From: Oceanobacillus saliphilus | Lineage (GTDB): Bacteria > Bacillota > Bacilli > Bacillales > Amphibacillaceae | Assembly (NCBI RefSeq): GCF_023522835.1 | Contig: NZ_JALCZU010000014.1 | Location: forward strand, 1-64,000 | Direction: 5' to 3' | DNA length: 64,000 bases | Part shown: positions 46,431 through 56,179 of the stretch, in pieces | Numbering within the stretch: position 1 is the stretch's first letter | Layout of the letters: each line of letters starts with the position of its first letter | The notes under the pieces: model-generated | Told to the model about the DNA's origin: nothing | What the model saw: only the letters and a program-made list of their open reading frames with translations | The model's database searches: none | Made by a program: the position numbers and the translations under genes

Positions 46431-47375
46431 ATGATCGAAATAGAAAAGCCAAAAATTGAAACGCTTGAAATCAGCGATGATGCTACATTTGGAAAATTCG
46501 TGGTTGAACCGCTTGAACGTGGATATGGTGCCACTCTTGGAAACTCCTTGCGTCGTATCTTATTATCCTCACTACCAGGTGCTGCAGTTACTACAGTTCA
46601 AATTGACGGTGCACTCCATGAGTTTTCAACGATTGATGGTGTTGTTGAAGATGTAACAACAATAATTTTGAATCTGAAAAAACTCGCTCTAAAAATCTAT
46701 TCTGATGAGCCCAAAACATTGGAAATAGATGTACAAGGTGAAGGAAAAGTTACTGCTGGTGATCTGACTTATGACAGTGATGTAGAAGTAATGAATCCGG
46801 ATCTGCATATTGCTACGCTTAACAGCAAAGGCAATTTACACATGAAATTGACAGCTGAGCGTGGGCGCGGCTATCGTCAAGCAGATGAAAACAAAAGTGA
46901 TGAACAGCCAATTGGTGTAATTCCAGTTGATTCTATCTTCACTCCAGTTTCACGTGTTACGTATCAAGTAGAGAATACACGTGTCGGCCAAGTGGCAGAC
47001 TATGACAAATTAACATTGGATGTTACTACTGATGGAAGCATTCGTCCTGAAGAAGCTGTTTCTTTAGGTGCTAAAATCATTTCGGAACATCTCAATATAT
47101 TTGTTGGTTTGACAGACGAAGCACAAAATGCTGAAATCATGGTTGAAAAAGAAGAAGATCAAAAAGAGAAAGTCATGGAAATGACAATCGAAGAACTTGA
47201 TCTTTCTGTTAGATCATACAACTGCTTAAAACGCGCTGGAATCAATACTGTTCAGGAACTTGCCAACAAGTCTGAAGAGGATATGATGAAAGTACGTAAT
47301 TTAGGCCGTAAATCTTTAGAAGAAGTAAAAGTAAAATTAGTGGACCTAGGATTAGGTTTACGAGATGATGACTGA
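46431..47375 (+). CDS. rpoA: RNA polymerase alpha subunit
   Basis: RpoA (314 residues) nucleates polymerase assembly through its N-terminal domain ([21 protein letters not shown]) and contacts UP elements and activators through its C-terminal domain ([20 protein letters not shown]). A charged linker around residues 230-245 joins them. ATG at 46431 follows AAAGGAGGG. It lies between rpsK and rplQ as is usual. Confidence 0.98.
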   Translation: MIEIEKPKIETLEISDDATFGKFVVEPLERGYGATLGNSLRRILLSSLPGAAVTTVQIDGALHEFSTIDGVVEDVTTIILNLKKLALKIYSDEPKTLEIDVQGEGKVTAGDLTYDSDVEVMNPDLHIATLNSKGNLHMKLTAERGRGYRQADENKSDEQPIGVIPVDSIFTPVSRVTYQVENTRVGQVADYDKLTLDVTTDGSIRPEEAVSLGAKIISEHLNIFVGLTDEAQNAEIMVEKEEDQKEKVMEMTIEELDLSVRSYNCLKRAGINTVQELANKSEEDMMKVRNLGRKSLEEVKVKLVDLGLGLRDDD

Positions 47376-47419
47376 TTTATACAGTCACCTTTAGAGTTTC
47401 AAAAAGGGAGGGATAGTCC

Positions 47420-47773
47420 ATGGCTAGAAAGTTAGGACGTACAACAGACAATCGTATGGCACTACTTCGCAACCTTGCATCTGATTTAATTATTCATGAA
47501 CGGATTGAAACAACAGAAGCAAAAGCGAAAGAGCTTAAATCTATAGTGGAGAAAATGATTACACTTGGAAAACGCGGTGATCTACATGCACGTCGTCAAG
47601 CTGCAGCATTCTTGTACAACAAAGAAGCAGATGAAGAAAACAGTGTTCTTCAAAAGCTTTTTAATGATGTTGCCAAGCGTTATGAAGACAGACAAGGTGG
47701 ATACACACGTGTTCTTAAACTAGGTGAGCGCCAAGGTGATGGAGCAAAAATGGCAATCATCGAATTGGTATAA
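47420..47773 (+). CDS. rplQ: Ribosomal protein L17
   Basis: L17 (117 residues) sits at the tunnel exit. The N-terminus [20 protein letters not shown] and the C-terminal [20 protein letters not shown] are typical. ATG at 47420 follows AGGGAGGG. It ends the alpha operon, with a terminator directly downstream. Confidence 0.98.
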   Translation: MARKLGRTTDNRMALLRNLASDLIIHERIETTEAKAKELKSIVEKMITLGKRGDLHARRQAAAFLYNKEADEENSVLQKLFNDVAKRYEDRQGGYTRVLKLGERQGDGAKMAIIELV

Positions 47774-47789
47774 TCACAAAACATACGGC

Positions 47790-47838
47790 AAGGGCAGGAC
47801 TCAATCTCTCTCACGAGGTTAATCCAAGCCCTTTTTTT
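47790..47838 (+). terminator. intrinsic terminator of the alpha operon
   Basis: AAGGGC (47790-47795) pairs with GCCCTT (47828-47833); inside, GGA with TCC and CTC with GAG extend the stem. A run of seven T follows. Confidence 0.85.
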
Positions 47839-47856
47839 GTAGTAAAGAAAAGTGTA

Positions 47857-47960
47857 GCGGGCTCGCCCAGAGACGGAGGGTATAAGCAAGGGACCACAGT
47901 GCAGGTGTTTTCCCTGCACAGTGTGTCAATTGCTTATACCCCGTAGTCTCTAGCCCACGC
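47857..47960 (+). ncRNA. 104-nt multi-helix hairpin of unknown function
   Basis: Four nested helices fit one long hairpin. Helix 1 is GCG-GGCT (47857-47863) with AGCC-CGC (47952-47955, 47958-47960). Helix 2 is AGAGAC (47869-47874) with GTCTCT (47946-47951). Helix 3 is a 12-bp perfect pairing (47878-47889 with 47930-47941). Helix 4 is CACAGTGCAGG (47895-47905) with CCTGCAC and TGTG (47913-47919, 47922-47925), closing a TGTTTTC loop. It follows the rplQ terminator, has no T run and no reading frame. Whether it is an independent RNA, a leader for ecfA1 or a mobile element is open. Confidence 0.55.
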
Positions 47961-48088
47961 GATACTAGACAGGCAAACTAATTCATTTTAAACTAGAAGA
48001 GAAATTACTTATTATTATTATTATCAAGTACATATGACATACAGATTAATCCCCGGGGCTTGCGCTTAGTGGTAGAGGAGGTTTTTAG

Positions 48089-48928
48089 ATGAGGAAAAAA
48101 TTAGTTGAGTTTAGAAATGTATCATTCAGGTACGGAGATGAAGGGCCCTGGGTATTAAAAAATTGTTCCTTTGAAATTTATGAAAACGAATGGGTTGCCA
48201 TTATTGGACATAATGGTTCAGGTAAATCAACAATTGCCAAGCTATTGAACGGATTGCTATTCCCGCAAGAAGGCGAGATTATAATAGATGGAAAACAAGT
48301 AAATGAAGCGTCTATATGGAGTATTCGAAAAGAAGTCGGAATGGTTTTTCAAAATCCCGATAACCAATTTGTTGGTGCAACGGTACAGGATGATGTTGCA
48401 TTTGGCATGGAAAACCGTGGTGTACCACGGGATGAGATGAAGAAGAGAATTACCGAAACGTTATCAGCAGTACGTATGCAGGACTATCGTTTAATAGAGC
48501 CACATCGTCTATCAGGCGGACAGAAGCAGCGTGTAGCTATAGCGAGTGTACTCGCTATTTCTCCTAAAGTCCTCATCTTGGACGAGGCAACGGCTATGCT
48601 GGATCCAAGTGGAAGGAAAGAGATTATGGATACGGTAGGAAGTATCCAGCATCTTAATGGGTTATCTCTGATTACCATTACACATGATCTGCAGGAAGTT
48701 GTCCAGGCAGATCGGGTTATTGTCATGAACAGTGGCGAGATATGGAAAGAAGCATTACCACGTGAAATTTTTAGAGAAAAAGATGCCTTGCGCAAAATTG
48801 GCTTAGATGTTCCTTTTGTAGCTATCCTGGCTGATGAATTGAAACAAGCGGGTGTCAATCTTCAAGCTGCACCATTAAATCACGAAGAATTGCTGGAGGA
48901 CCTATGGACATTACATTCAAAAACGTAA
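48089..48928 (+). CDS. ecfA1: ECF transporter ATP-binding protein EcfA1
   Basis: EcfA1 (279 residues) is one of two ATPases of the energy-coupling-factor module that powers uptake of vitamins and metal ions by exchangeable S components. Walker A is GHNGSGKST at about residues 37-45, the signature LSGGQKQR near 142-149, and Walker [10 protein letters not shown] follows. ATG at 48089 follows GAGGAGG. It overlaps ecfA2 by 25 nt. The set lies after rplQ as in B. subtilis. Confidence 0.97.
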   Translation: MRKKLVEFRNVSFRYGDEGPWVLKNCSFEIYENEWVAIIGHNGSGKSTIAKLLNGLLFPQEGEIIIDGKQVNEASIWSIRKEVGMVFQNPDNQFVGATVQDDVAFGMENRGVPRDEMKKRITETLSAVRMQDYRLIEPHRLSGGQKQRVAIASVLAISPKVLILDEATAMLDPSGRKEIMDTVGSIQHLNGLSLITITHDLQEVVQADRVIVMNSGEIWKEALPREIFREKDALRKIGLDVPFVAILADELKQAGVNLQAAPLNHEELLEDLWTLHSKT

Positions 48929-49773
48929 CTTACATCTACCAACAAAATACACCATTTGCGCATAAAGCTATTGAAGATCTTTCCTTTCATGTGGAGTCTG
49001 GTTCAATTCTTGCTGTTATCGGTCATACAGGTTCAGGTAAATCGACATTAATTCAGCATTTAAATGGCCTTTCCGTTCCCACGGAAGGGGAGGTAAGCAT
49101 TGGTGAATATCGATTATCAAAGGATCACAAACTAAAGGATATGAAAGAATTACGAAGCCGTGTAGGTGTCGTATTCCAATATCCCGAGCATCAATTATTT
49201 GAAGAAACAGTTGCTAAAGATATTGCGTTTGGACCGCAGAACTTTGATGTTCCAGAATCTGAGATTAACCGACGGATTAAGGAAATTATTCCGGCGGTAG
49301 GTCTCCCGGAAAGCATTCTGGAACGTTCGCCATTCGATTTGAGTGGTGGACAGATGCGCAGGGTTGCTATAGCCGGTGTATTGGCCGTGAAGCCTGATGT
49401 ACTCGTGCTTGATGAACCGACTGCTGGACTAGACCCGAGAGGCCAAAAGGAAATCATGGATATGTTCTACAAGCTCCATAAGGAACAGGGGCTGACGACC
49501 GTTCTTGTCACGCATAGTATGGAAGACGCATTGAAGTATGCAGACAGGATCCTTATTTTAAACAAAGGTACAAAATTTATGGAAGGTACTCCAGAGGAAG
49601 TATTCGAACAGAAAGAAGCACTTCAAAGTGTTCAGCTGGATGTCCCAGAAAGTGTTCAGTTTTTAAGCAAATTCGAGAAAAGGTTTGGACATGCGATTCC
49701 ATTCCAAAAGCAATCGGTCGAGGAAATAGCCCAGACGATTCAGCAGATTATAAAGGGAGCTGAATCAAGATGA
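48904..49773 (+). CDS. ecfA2: ECF transporter ATP-binding protein EcfA2
   Basis: EcfA2 (289 residues) pairs with EcfA1 on the EcfT membrane protein. Walker A is GHTGSGKST near residues 40-48, the signature is LSGGQMRR, and Walker B is [13 protein letters not shown]. The start ATG at 48904 lies within the end of ecfA1, with GGAGGACCT upstream, so the two subunits are translationally coupled. Its stop overlaps ecfT by 4 nt. Confidence 0.97.
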   Translation: MDITFKNVTYIYQQNTPFAHKAIEDLSFHVESGSILAVIGHTGSGKSTLIQHLNGLSVPTEGEVSIGEYRLSKDHKLKDMKELRSRVGVVFQYPEHQLFEETVAKDIAFGPQNFDVPESEINRRIKEIIPAVGLPESILERSPFDLSGGQMRRVAIAGVLAVKPDVLVLDEPTAGLDPRGQKEIMDMFYKLHKEQGLTTVLVTHSMEDALKYADRILILNKGTKFMEGTPEEVFEQKEALQSVQLDVPESVQFLSKFEKRFGHAIPFQKQSVEEIAQTIQQIIKGAESR

Positions 49774-50573
49774 ATAATGCATTAATCATTGGACAATATG
49801 TGCCAGGCGATTCACTGGTGCACCGACTGGATCCAAGAACCAAAATTACGATTATTTTTTTCTTTGTGTTTATTGTATTTTTAGCTAATAACGTAGCGAG
49901 CTATGGTATATTGACTGTATTTGCACTCGCAAGCATGTTCACTTCCAAAGTGCCTATTCGGTTTATTATAAAGGGTCTTACGCCTGTGTGGTTCCTAATC
50001 ATATTTACTTTTATATTGCACTTATTCGTTACAAGAGAAGGCACCGTTATAGCTGAGTTTTGGATTTTTAAAATTTATTCGGGTGGTCTTATTCAGGGGA
50101 TAGCGATTTCTTTTCGATTTTTCCTATTGATACTTGTAACATCCCTCCTGACTTTAACGACCACACCGATTGAGATTACAGATGCTATAGAAGATATGCT
50201 CCATCCTTTGAAACGGTTTAAGTTTCCTGTTCATGAGCTGGCACTGATGATGTCGATTTCTTTGAGATTCATTCCTACATTATTGCAAGAAACAGATAAG
50301 ATTTCGAGGGCACAGGCATCCCGTGGAGTTGATTTTAAAACGGGGCCAGTCAAAGAAAGAATAAAAGCTATCGTTCCACTCTTAGTACCACTATTTGTCA
50401 GTGCCTTTAAGCGTGCAGAGGAGCTTGCAATGGCTATGGAAGCAAGAGGATATCAGGGGGGGGAAGGCAGAACGAAGCTTCGTGAGTTGAAAATTGAAAG
50501 ACGCGATATCTTCATTTTCATTCTCTTTGCTTTTGTTATTGCAGGTTTATTCATGGCAAGGACGTATAGTTAA
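49770..50573 (+). CDS. ecfT: ECF transporter transmembrane protein EcfT
   Basis: EcfT (267 residues) is the membrane scaffold joining the ATPases to S components. Several hydrophobic segments span residues 30-130 and one lies at the C-terminus. The two cytoplasmic coupling motifs with Ala-Arg-Gly-like triplets are seen as [10 protein letters not shown] and [10 protein letters not shown]. The start overlaps the ecfA2 stop in an ATGA arrangement. truA follows after 18 nt. Confidence 0.96.
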   Translation: MNNALIIGQYVPGDSLVHRLDPRTKITIIFFFVFIVFLANNVASYGILTVFALASMFTSKVPIRFIIKGLTPVWFLIIFTFILHLFVTREGTVIAEFWIFKIYSGGLIQGIAISFRFFLLILVTSLLTLTTTPIEITDAIEDMLHPLKRFKFPVHELALMMSISLRFIPTLLQETDKISRAQASRGVDFKTGPVKERIKAIVPLLVPLFVSAFKRAEELAMAMEARGYQGGEGRTKLRELKIERRDIFIFILFAFVIAGLFMARTYS

Positions 50574-50591
50574 GAGAAAGGCTGGATATGG

Positions 50592-51341
50592 ATGGCAAGA
50601 TTAAAATGTGTAGTGAAATATGATGGTTCCGGGTTCTCTGGTTTTCAAGTACAACCGCAAAATCGGACCGTACAAGGTGTTCTGGAAAGCGTTCTAAAGG
50701 AGATGCATAAAGGGTCTGAAATACGTCTGCAAGCCTCAGGACGCACCGATACGGGCGTACACGCCATCGGGCAGGTGATTCATTTTGATTCTCCATACAA
50801 AATACCTGAAAATAATTGGAAACGGGCACTGAATACGCTTCTTCCAGAGGATATATACATTCAGAAGGTTACCGAGGTTACGGAAGATTTCCATGCAAGA
50901 TATAGTGTTGTTGAAAAGGAATATCATTACTATGTTTGGAATGCAGAGGAGCCTGATGTCTTCAAACGAAATTATTCCTATTACTTTCCGTATGAGTTGG
51001 ATCTGGATAAAATGCAGCAGGGATGCCGATATTTGCAGGGAACACATGATTTTACGACATTTTCCTCGGCGAAGTCAACCATTAAGGGAGAGAAAATACG
51101 AACACTCTATCATGCCTCGTGTAAAAAACAGGGAGATGAAGTAGAGTTTATTTTCCGGGGGAGCGGTTTTCTGTATAATATGGTCCGCATTATGGTCAGT
51201 GTGCTGCTAGATATTGGTCAAGGCCGTAGAAACCCCGAAGATATTATTGAACTGCTTGAAAAAAAAGATCGTCAGCAAGTTGGAAAAACGATATCTGGGC
51301 AAGGTTTATACTTGTGGAATGTGAGATATCATGAAAAGTAG
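50592..51341 (+). CDS. truA: tRNA pseudouridine synthase A
   Basis: TruA (249 residues) makes pseudouridine at positions 38-40 of the tRNA anticodon stem. The catalytic aspartate is in GRTDTGVHA near residues 50-58, and GSGFLYNMVRIMV is the second conserved block. ATG at 50592 follows AGAGAAAGGCTGG. It is the last gene of the ecf operon; no clear terminator follows, and rplM has its own promoter. Confidence 0.96.
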   Translation: MARLKCVVKYDGSGFSGFQVQPQNRTVQGVLESVLKEMHKGSEIRLQASGRTDTGVHAIGQVIHFDSPYKIPENNWKRALNTLLPEDIYIQKVTEVTEDFHARYSVVEKEYHYYVWNAEEPDVFKRNYSYYFPYELDLDKMQQGCRYLQGTHDFTTFSSAKSTIKGEKIRTLYHASCKKQGDEVEFIFRGSGFLYNMVRIMVSVLLDIGQGRRNPEDIIELLEKKDRQQVGKTISGQGLYLWNVRYHEK

Positions 51342-51380
51342 AAAATAACTATCTTTTTTCTAATTAAATGCTCCAGGCCC

Positions 51381-51471
51381 TTGACAACAAGCGGTTTAAT
51401 GTTATATTATGATATATGGCATTTTATTTCTAAACCATGATTAGCCCCGGAATCTAATTATGATAAGAATA
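51381..51471 (+). promoter_or_regulatory. rplM promoter and L13 leader
   Basis: TTGACA (51381-51386) is followed at 16-18 bp by TATATT or TATTAT (51403-51410). The leader holds AACCATGATTAGCCCC and TCTAATTATGAT, which pair (ATGATTAG with CTAATTATGAT-like bases) and match the L13 leader motif of Bacillota. Autogenous control by L13 is expected. Confidence 0.75.
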
Positions 51472-51525
51472 TAAAAATCGAATGAAAATAAAAATGAATT
51501 ATCGATATATGGAGGGAAATCTATC

Positions 51526-51963
51526 ATGCGCACAACTTTCATGGCGAATGAATCAAATATTGAACGCAAATGGCTTGTTGTGGATGCTGAAGGCCAACGT
51601 CTTGGTCGTCTGGCAAGTGAAGTTGCTGCAATCCTTCGCGGAAAGCACAAAGCTACTTACACACCACATGCAGACACAGGTGATAACGTTATTATCATCA
51701 ATGCACAAAAAATCGAATTAACTGGTAACAAAATTAACGACAAAATGTACTACCGTCACTCTGGCCATCCAGGTGGATTAAAAGAACGTAATGCTGACGA
51801 AATGCGTACAAAATACCCTGAGCAAATGCTTGAACTTGCAATCAAAGGCATGCTTCCAAAAGGTTCTTTGGGACGTAAAATGGGTAAAAAATTGCACGTA
51901 TTCAGAGGCGCAGAACATACGCACCAAGCACAAAAACCAGAAGCTTACGAACTTCGCGGATAA
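51526..51963 (+). CDS. rplM: Ribosomal protein L13
   Basis: L13 (145 residues) is an early 50S assembly protein. The blocks [20 protein letters not shown] and [19 protein letters not shown] are typical, ending in VYELRG-like AYELRG. ATG at 51526 follows TGGAGGG. A second ATG at residue 6 is possible, but the longer form matches relatives. Confidence 0.97.
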   Translation: MRTTFMANESNIERKWLVVDAEGQRLGRLASEVAAILRGKHKATYTPHADTGDNVIIINAQKIELTGNKINDKMYYRHSGHPGGLKERNADEMRTKYPEQMLELAIKGMLPKGSLGRKMGKKLHVFRGAEHTHQAQKPEAYELRG

Positions 51964-51982
51964 TTAAAAGGAGGTAAATCAA

Positions 51983-52375
51983 TTGGCACAAGTACAATAT
52001 TACGGCACAGGCCGTAGAAAAAGCTCAACTGCCCGTGTACGTCTAGTACCAGGTACAGGTAATATTACAATCAATGGTCGCGATGCAAAAGACTATTTCC
52101 CATACGAAACGCAATTATTAATCTTGAACCAACCATTAGTTACTACTGAAACTCAAGGAACTTATGATGTTTTAGTTAACGTTAATGGTGGTGGATTCAC
52201 TGGTCAAGCTGGTGCAATCCGTCATGGTATCTCTCGTGCGCTTCTAGAAGCAGATCCAGAATATCGTGGAAGCTTGAAGAGTGCAGGATTCCTTACTCGT
52301 GACGCTCGTATGAAAGAACGTAAAAAACCAGGTCTTAAAGGCGCTCGTCGTGCACCTCAGTTCTCAAAACGTTAA
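51983..52375 (+). CDS. rpsI: Ribosomal protein S9
   Basis: S9 (130 residues) reaches P-site tRNA with its basic tail. [19 protein letters not shown] and the C-terminal [17 protein letters not shown] are conserved. The start is TTG at 51983, 7 nt after GGAGGT. It is co-transcribed with rplM and followed by a terminator. Confidence 0.97.
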   Translation: MAQVQYYGTGRRKSSTARVRLVPGTGNITINGRDAKDYFPYETQLLILNQPLVTTETQGTYDVLVNVNGGGFTGQAGAIRHGISRALLEADPEYRGSLKSAGFLTRDARMKERKKPGLKGARRAPQFSKR

Positions 52376-52389
52376 TTATATTATCGTTT

Positions 52390-52428
52390 CAAAGACTCTC
52401 AACCATTTTTGGTTGGGGGTCTTTTGTT
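52390..52428 (+). terminator. intrinsic terminator after rpsI
   Basis: AAAGACTCTCAACCA (52391-52405) pairs with TGGTTGGGGGTCTTT (52410-52424), with G-U pairs, on a TTTT loop and followed by TTGTTTT. Confidence 0.85.
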
Positions 52429-52527
52429 TTGAACAAAAAGCAGGTAGCAGGGACAAGCATCATTTTTTGTTTGCACCAATAGAAATCGACAAAAATCGGG
52501 GAGTGACAGGCACCATTGCTTTCCTTT

Positions 52528-52558
52528 GTATACATTTCTTCCTTAGCAGCCAAAATAA
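52528..52558 (+). promoter_or_regulatory. possible SigG-type promoter of the sspO-like gene
   Basis: GTATA (52528-52532) fits the -35 of forespore sigma-G promoters, and CAAAATAA (52551-52558) differs by one base from CATAATA; they are 18 bp apart. This is weak evidence but agrees with the gene's likely role. Confidence 0.35.
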
Positions 52559-52577
52559 TGGTGTGGAGGTGTTTAAT

Positions 52578-52733
52578 ATGGGCAAAAAAGCGAGAAATAA
52601 ATTAAGTGGTGCCATGAGCGATGAGCAGGCTGTAAGAAAAAAATTATCAAGAGATTTTGATCACGAATTCGCTAACGAGCCTTTAACAGAGAAAGAGAAG
52701 TTTAATAATAAAAAAACGAAAAAAAGACAATAA
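52578..52733 (+). CDS. sspO: small acid-soluble spore protein, SspO-like
   Basis: The 51-residue product is small, charged and Lys/Asn rich, which fits minor acid-soluble spore proteins. Its C-terminal half, EFANEPLTEKEKFNNKKTKKRQ split at Thr, resembles the EPLTEAQRQNNKKRKK ending of SspO-family proteins as I recall them. The N-terminus GKKARNKLSGAMSDEQA is compatible with that family. ATG at 52578 follows GTGGAGGTG. It stands alone between rpsI and the convergent TRAP operon. Assignment rests on remembered family features. Confidence 0.6.
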   Translation: MGKKARNKLSGAMSDEQAVRKKLSRDFDHEFANEPLTEKEKFNNKKTKKRQ

Positions 52734-52791
52734 GTTTTTATGTGCATTTGAATAACCTGTCGTGTAAGATGCAGTTGACCTGAAAATGACG

Positions 52792-52889
52792 TATTAGAAA
52801 ACTTGGCTGTCACCAAGCCATTCAGTGACAGCCTTAGTTGCCCTTATGTAGATAGCTAAGTTTTATAACTTTCCTATCTACCAAAAAAA
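52792..52889 (-). repeat. interspersed repeat, copy B
   Basis: This is an inverted full-length copy relative to copy A. Hairpin 2 is GGCTGTCAC with GTGACAGCC, the spacer is CTTAGTTGCCCTTAT, and hairpin 1 is GTAGATAG (52848-52855) with CTATCTAC (52874-52881). Compared with copy A the second base pair of hairpin 1 is changed on both sides (C-G to T-A), so pairing is kept. It ends at the bidirectional terminator. Confidence 0.85.
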
Positions 52890-52918
52890 CCGCTTTGCGT
52901 TTGTGCAAAGCGGTTTTT
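52885..52918. terminator. bidirectional terminator between sspO-like and dctM
   Basis: AAAAACCGCTTTGC (52885-52898) pairs with GCAAAGCGGTTTTT (52905-52918); T runs exist on both strands, suiting the convergent genes. Confidence 0.9.
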
Positions 52919-52942
52919 GAATGGGCTCCATACTTAATTGCT

Positions 52943-54238
52943 TTATAGTCCAAATAACTGTGGCAGGAACAAACTTAATTGCGGGATAAACGTTACAAGT
53001 AATAGAACAACAATGACTACCGCAAAGAATGGAAGCAGTGTTTTAATTACTTGTTCGATTCGAACTTCTGCCACACTAGCACCGACAAATAATGCACTTC
53101 CTACTGGTGGTGTCATGTTTCCGATACATAAAGCGAAACATAGAATCATTCCGAAGTGTACAGGATCAATTTGGAAATTTTGTGCTACCGGTAAAAAGAT
53201 TGGTGTGAATATCAGTACAGCTGGCGTTATATCCATGAATGTTCCTACGATAAGCAGGATAGCAAGCATGATTAGCATAATTCCAATCTGGTTTTCAGTA
53301 ATGGATAGCAAGGCATTACTAATGGCTTGAGGTAATCCCAAATAGGACATTACTAATGAAAATAGTGCTGATGCAGTAATTAGGAATAGAATCATACCCG
53401 TAATTTCAATCGTTTCTCTTAAAATCACCGGGACATCCTTAACTTTTAGGCTCTTGTATACCAATGCAAGGATAGTCGAGTATAGTACGGCTACTGCTGC
53501 ACCTTCTGTTGCTGTGAATATACCTGCGATAATACCACCAATAACAATCACAATAAGAAGTAAGCTTGGAATAGCACTACCGACAATATAAACCACATCT
53601 TTAAAGCTAGGTAATGAAGAGACCGGATAATTTTCTTTCTTTGCCATGAAATAAGCAACAATCATAACTGCCAATCCCCAAAGGATACCAGGAATATATC
53701 CGGCCATGAATAAAGCAGCAACCGAAGTCCCGCCACTTACTAATGAATAGACAATTAATACAGAACTTGGCGGGATAATTAACCCTGTAGGAGCAGAAGC
53801 AATATTTACTGCTGCAGAGTAGGTTCGTTTATACCCTTGGTTGTCCTGCATAGGAGTCATAATCCGGCCCATTGCTGCTGCTGAGGCCACACTAGATCCT
53901 GCAATGGCTCCAAAAAGCATGTTTCCTACAACGTTTGTATGTGCAAGCGAACCTGGAAGTTTTCCAACAAGCACTTTCGCAAAGTTTACTAATCGAAACG
54001 CGATCCCACCCGTATTCATAATGATCCCGGATAATACGAATAATGGGATGGCAAGCATTGTAAAGTTATCTATCCCTGTAATCATTCGCTGCGCTGAGGT
54101 CATGATGGCAACATCGAAGGGAAGAACGAATAAAAAGGTCAGAACGGAACTAGCAATGATTGCAATTGCAATTGGAGCTCCAAACCATAATAGAAAGAAG
54201 AAGCTGATAAATAATATGATTCCTGCGATTGTTTCCAT
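52943..54238 (-). CDS. dctM: TRAP transporter large permease, DctM family
   Basis: DctM (431 residues) is the 12-segment membrane subunit of a tripartite ATP-independent periplasmic-type transporter, which imports organic acids using an ion gradient. Conserved pieces include FGAPIAIAI near the start, AIPLFVLSGIIMNTGGIA, GAIAGSSVASAAAMG and PVGSALFVGA near the end. It is the last gene of dctP-dctQ-dctM and overlaps the dctQ stop by 1 nt. The substrate is not shown by this subunit; the context next to uxaC suggests a hexuronate. Confidence 0.93.
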   Translation of the reverse strand: METIAGIILFISFFFLLWFGAPIAIAIIASSVLTFLFVLPFDVAIMTSAQRMITGIDNFTMLAIPLFVLSGIIMNTGGIAFRLVNFAKVLVGKLPGSLAHTNVVGNMLFGAIAGSSVASAAAMGRIMTPMQDNQGYKRTYSAAVNIASAPTGLIIPPSSVLIVYSLVSGGTSVAALFMAGYIPGILWGLAVMIVAYFMAKKENYPVSSLPSFKDVVYIVGSAIPSLLLIVIVIGGIIAGIFTATEGAAVAVLYSTILALVYKSLKVKDVPVILRETIEITGMILFLITASALFSLVMSYLGLPQAISNALLSITENQIGIMLIMLAILLIVGTFMDITPAVLIFTPIFLPVAQNFQIDPVHFGMILCFALCIGNMTPPVGSALFVGASVAEVRIEQVIKTLLPFFAVVIVVLLLVTFIPQLSLFLPQLFGL

Positions 54239-54723
54239 TAGACACCAACCTCCTCATTCTTATTTTTCTTACCGGTCAACATACTATGAATCGTATAAAG
54301 GATGATAAGAATCCCGGCGACCGGTAATGCAGCATAAACAATTGCCATAGAAATTCCAGTTGCAGCCGCTGTCTGTGCAGAAGTTAATAGAACTACTTTC
54401 ATTCCACCATAAACCATAAGAACGGCTGTAAGTACGATAATCAGTATATCGGTAACTCGTTCAAATATGGCTAGCGTTCGGGCACTGAATTTTTCACGGA
54501 AAAACAGGATTGCAATATGCTTCTTCGCTCCAAATACATATGCTGCTGTCATTAACCCAAACCAAATCAGTAAATATCTTGTAACTTCTTCGGTACCAGG
54601 AGAGGAAATGTTAAATATATATCGTGCAAGCACTTGCCATATGGAAAGGATAACCATCATAATCAACAGGATGGATGAAAATGACAAGAGTGTCTTATCC
54701 AAAATGTCTTTAAATTTAATCAT
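54238..54723 (-). CDS. dctQ: TRAP transporter small permease, DctQ family
   Basis: DctQ (161 residues) has four hydrophobic segments and the family motif block WQVLARYIFN with SSPGTEEVTRYLLIWFGL near residues 28-55. It links the binding protein to DctM. It overlaps dctP by 8 nt and dctM by 1 nt, so the three subunits are tightly coupled. Confidence 0.9.
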   Translation of the reverse strand: MIKFKDILDKTLLSFSSILLIMMVILSIWQVLARYIFNISSPGTEEVTRYLLIWFGLMTAAYVFGAKKHIAILFFREKFSARTLAIFERVTDILIIVLTAVLMVYGGMKVVLLTSAQTAAATGISMAIVYAALPVAGILIILYTIHSMLTGKKNKNEEVGV

Positions 54724-55717
54724 TTGATTTCCCTCCCATAATCAGTTGATAGATATCTTCTGTTTTTTCATCATTCGCATACGCTCCATGAAGCGGTTGT
54801 ACAGCTTCGATAAATGGCTCTTTATCTACTTCGATAAATTCCACGCCCATTCGTTCTTTTGCAATTTCTGTTTGCTCTTCGATTGCCGCTGACCATACAT
54901 CTTCATGAAAAATGGTTGACTCATCTGCTGCTTCCTGGATGATTGCTTGTTCCTCTTCGGAAAATCGGTTAAAGCTTTCAGCATTCATAATCAGCATGTC
55001 CGGAACAATTTGATGCCCAGTATACATATAATACTTGGCAACTTCTCCGTGGTTGTTTCCAACTAAAGCGGTTTCATTGTTCTCGGCTGCATCGATGACA
55101 CCAGATTGCAACGCAGTATATACTTCACCATAAGCCATTGCCGTTGGGATACCACCCAATGCTTCAATCATTCGAACACTTGTCTGACTTGGTTGAACAC
55201 GCGTTTTTAAACCTCTCATATCCGAAACATCGTTTACTTCTCTGTCTTTTGTATAGAGGTTCCTTGTACCAGCATTGTAATAAGTCAAACCGATAAACCC
55301 AATATTTTCAGTTTGTTGATAAATTTGATCTGTAATCGACTTATCATTCATGATCTGTTCAAATTCCTCATAGCTTTCAAAAACATACGGAAGACTGAAG
55401 ATGGAATAATCGGATTCAAAGCCTTCTAATGCACTGGCACTAACCTTGGAAACATCTACTGCCCCTGTTTGTGTCAGTTCAATAACTTCCCTTTCACTAC
55501 CTAACTGCCCATTTGGAAATATCTTTACTTGGATCGTATCATTCGACTTTTCCTCTACTAGCCTTCCAAATTCCGCTAATGATTTGTGTACCGGATGATC
55601 CAGTGACTGGTTATGTGCAAGCTTCAGTTCTCTCGCTTCTGAATTGCCTGTCACATTTTGACAGCCGGTGAGAACTAGAATCGCCACGATTATGATGAAT
55701 AATAGTTTCTTTTTCAT
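54716..55717 (-). CDS. dctP: TRAP transporter substrate-binding lipoprotein, DctP family
   Basis: DctP (333 residues) is the extracytoplasmic solute receptor. A lipoprotein signal ends in the lipobox LTGC with Cys19 as the lipidated residue, as expected in a Gram-positive host. The family blocks GLKTRVQPS, AYGEVYTALQSGVIDAAENN and the C-terminal helix set are present. In this family an arginine in the first block binds the carboxylate of the ligand. Given the divergent uxaC, a hexuronate such as glucuronate or galacturonate is the likely ligand (inference). ATG at 55717 has GGGAGG upstream on the minus strand. Confidence 0.9.
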   Translation of the reverse strand: MKKKLLFIIIVAILVLTGCQNVTGNSEARELKLAHNQSLDHPVHKSLAEFGRLVEEKSNDTIQVKIFPNGQLGSEREVIELTQTGAVDVSKVSASALEGFESDYSIFSLPYVFESYEEFEQIMNDKSITDQIYQQTENIGFIGLTYYNAGTRNLYTKDREVNDVSDMRGLKTRVQPSQTSVRMIEALGGIPTAMAYGEVYTALQSGVIDAAENNETALVGNNHGEVAKYYMYTGHQIVPDMLIMNAESFNRFSEEEQAIIQEAADESTIFHEDVWSAAIEEQTEIAKERMGVEFIEVDKEPFIEAVQPLHGAYANDEKTEDIYQLIMGGKSND

Positions 55718-56179
55718 TACATAACCTCCCTAATTGTTAAATTTTTCTATCGCAAAACGTTTGAATACGCTTTAATTTTAATATTTCATCTATCTGCTTA
55801 TCTTATTTTAAACTTCCCTTGAAATGTTTTTTAAAACACACAAATGGGTAAAGTAATGTGAGGTTTTCATACGAATCGTAGTAGAATACAGCTTTATGCA
55901 GGTATATGAAAATGTCGAATTTTTGAACCCCTTGATCGTTTGACGAGCCTTTCTCGGTCACCCTCCCTTCACCAGTTGAAATTTAGTTGAGAAAAATATG
56001 TCAAACGCTTGAAAAATAAAACGTTTACATATATCATAAGACAAGTATACGATAAATAGTTTATTTAGTAAACAAATTAATTATTTCCAGTGGTAATTTT
56101 CGAAATTAGGTTCTATTATGAATACATCAGGAAAGAAATGCAAACGATTTTCATTATACAAGGGAAAGGATGATTGAAA
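55718..56179. promoter_or_regulatory. divergent control region between dctP and uxaC
   Basis: The region holds no gene. TTTAGTAAACAAAT at 56064-56077 is identical to the core of the palindrome in front of the ROK gene; around its centre (56068) 11 of 14 flanking pairs are symmetric, so it is a probable ROK operator. ATAAAACGTTTACA at 56016-56029 matches 12 of 14 positions of a CcpA cre site. A weaker cre-like core AAACGTTT lies at 55755-55762 in the dctP leader. This suggests substrate induction combined with catabolite repression. Confidence 0.6.

Noticed and set aside
52440-52514. REP-like fragment with GTGACAGGCACCA before the sspO-like gene
   Set aside because: Only one half of a possible palindrome is present and no second copy is seen in the window, so I do not call an element.
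54467-54727. Small plus-strand frames across dctQ and dctM
   Set aside because: They are antisense to clear TRAP permease genes and have no initiation signals.
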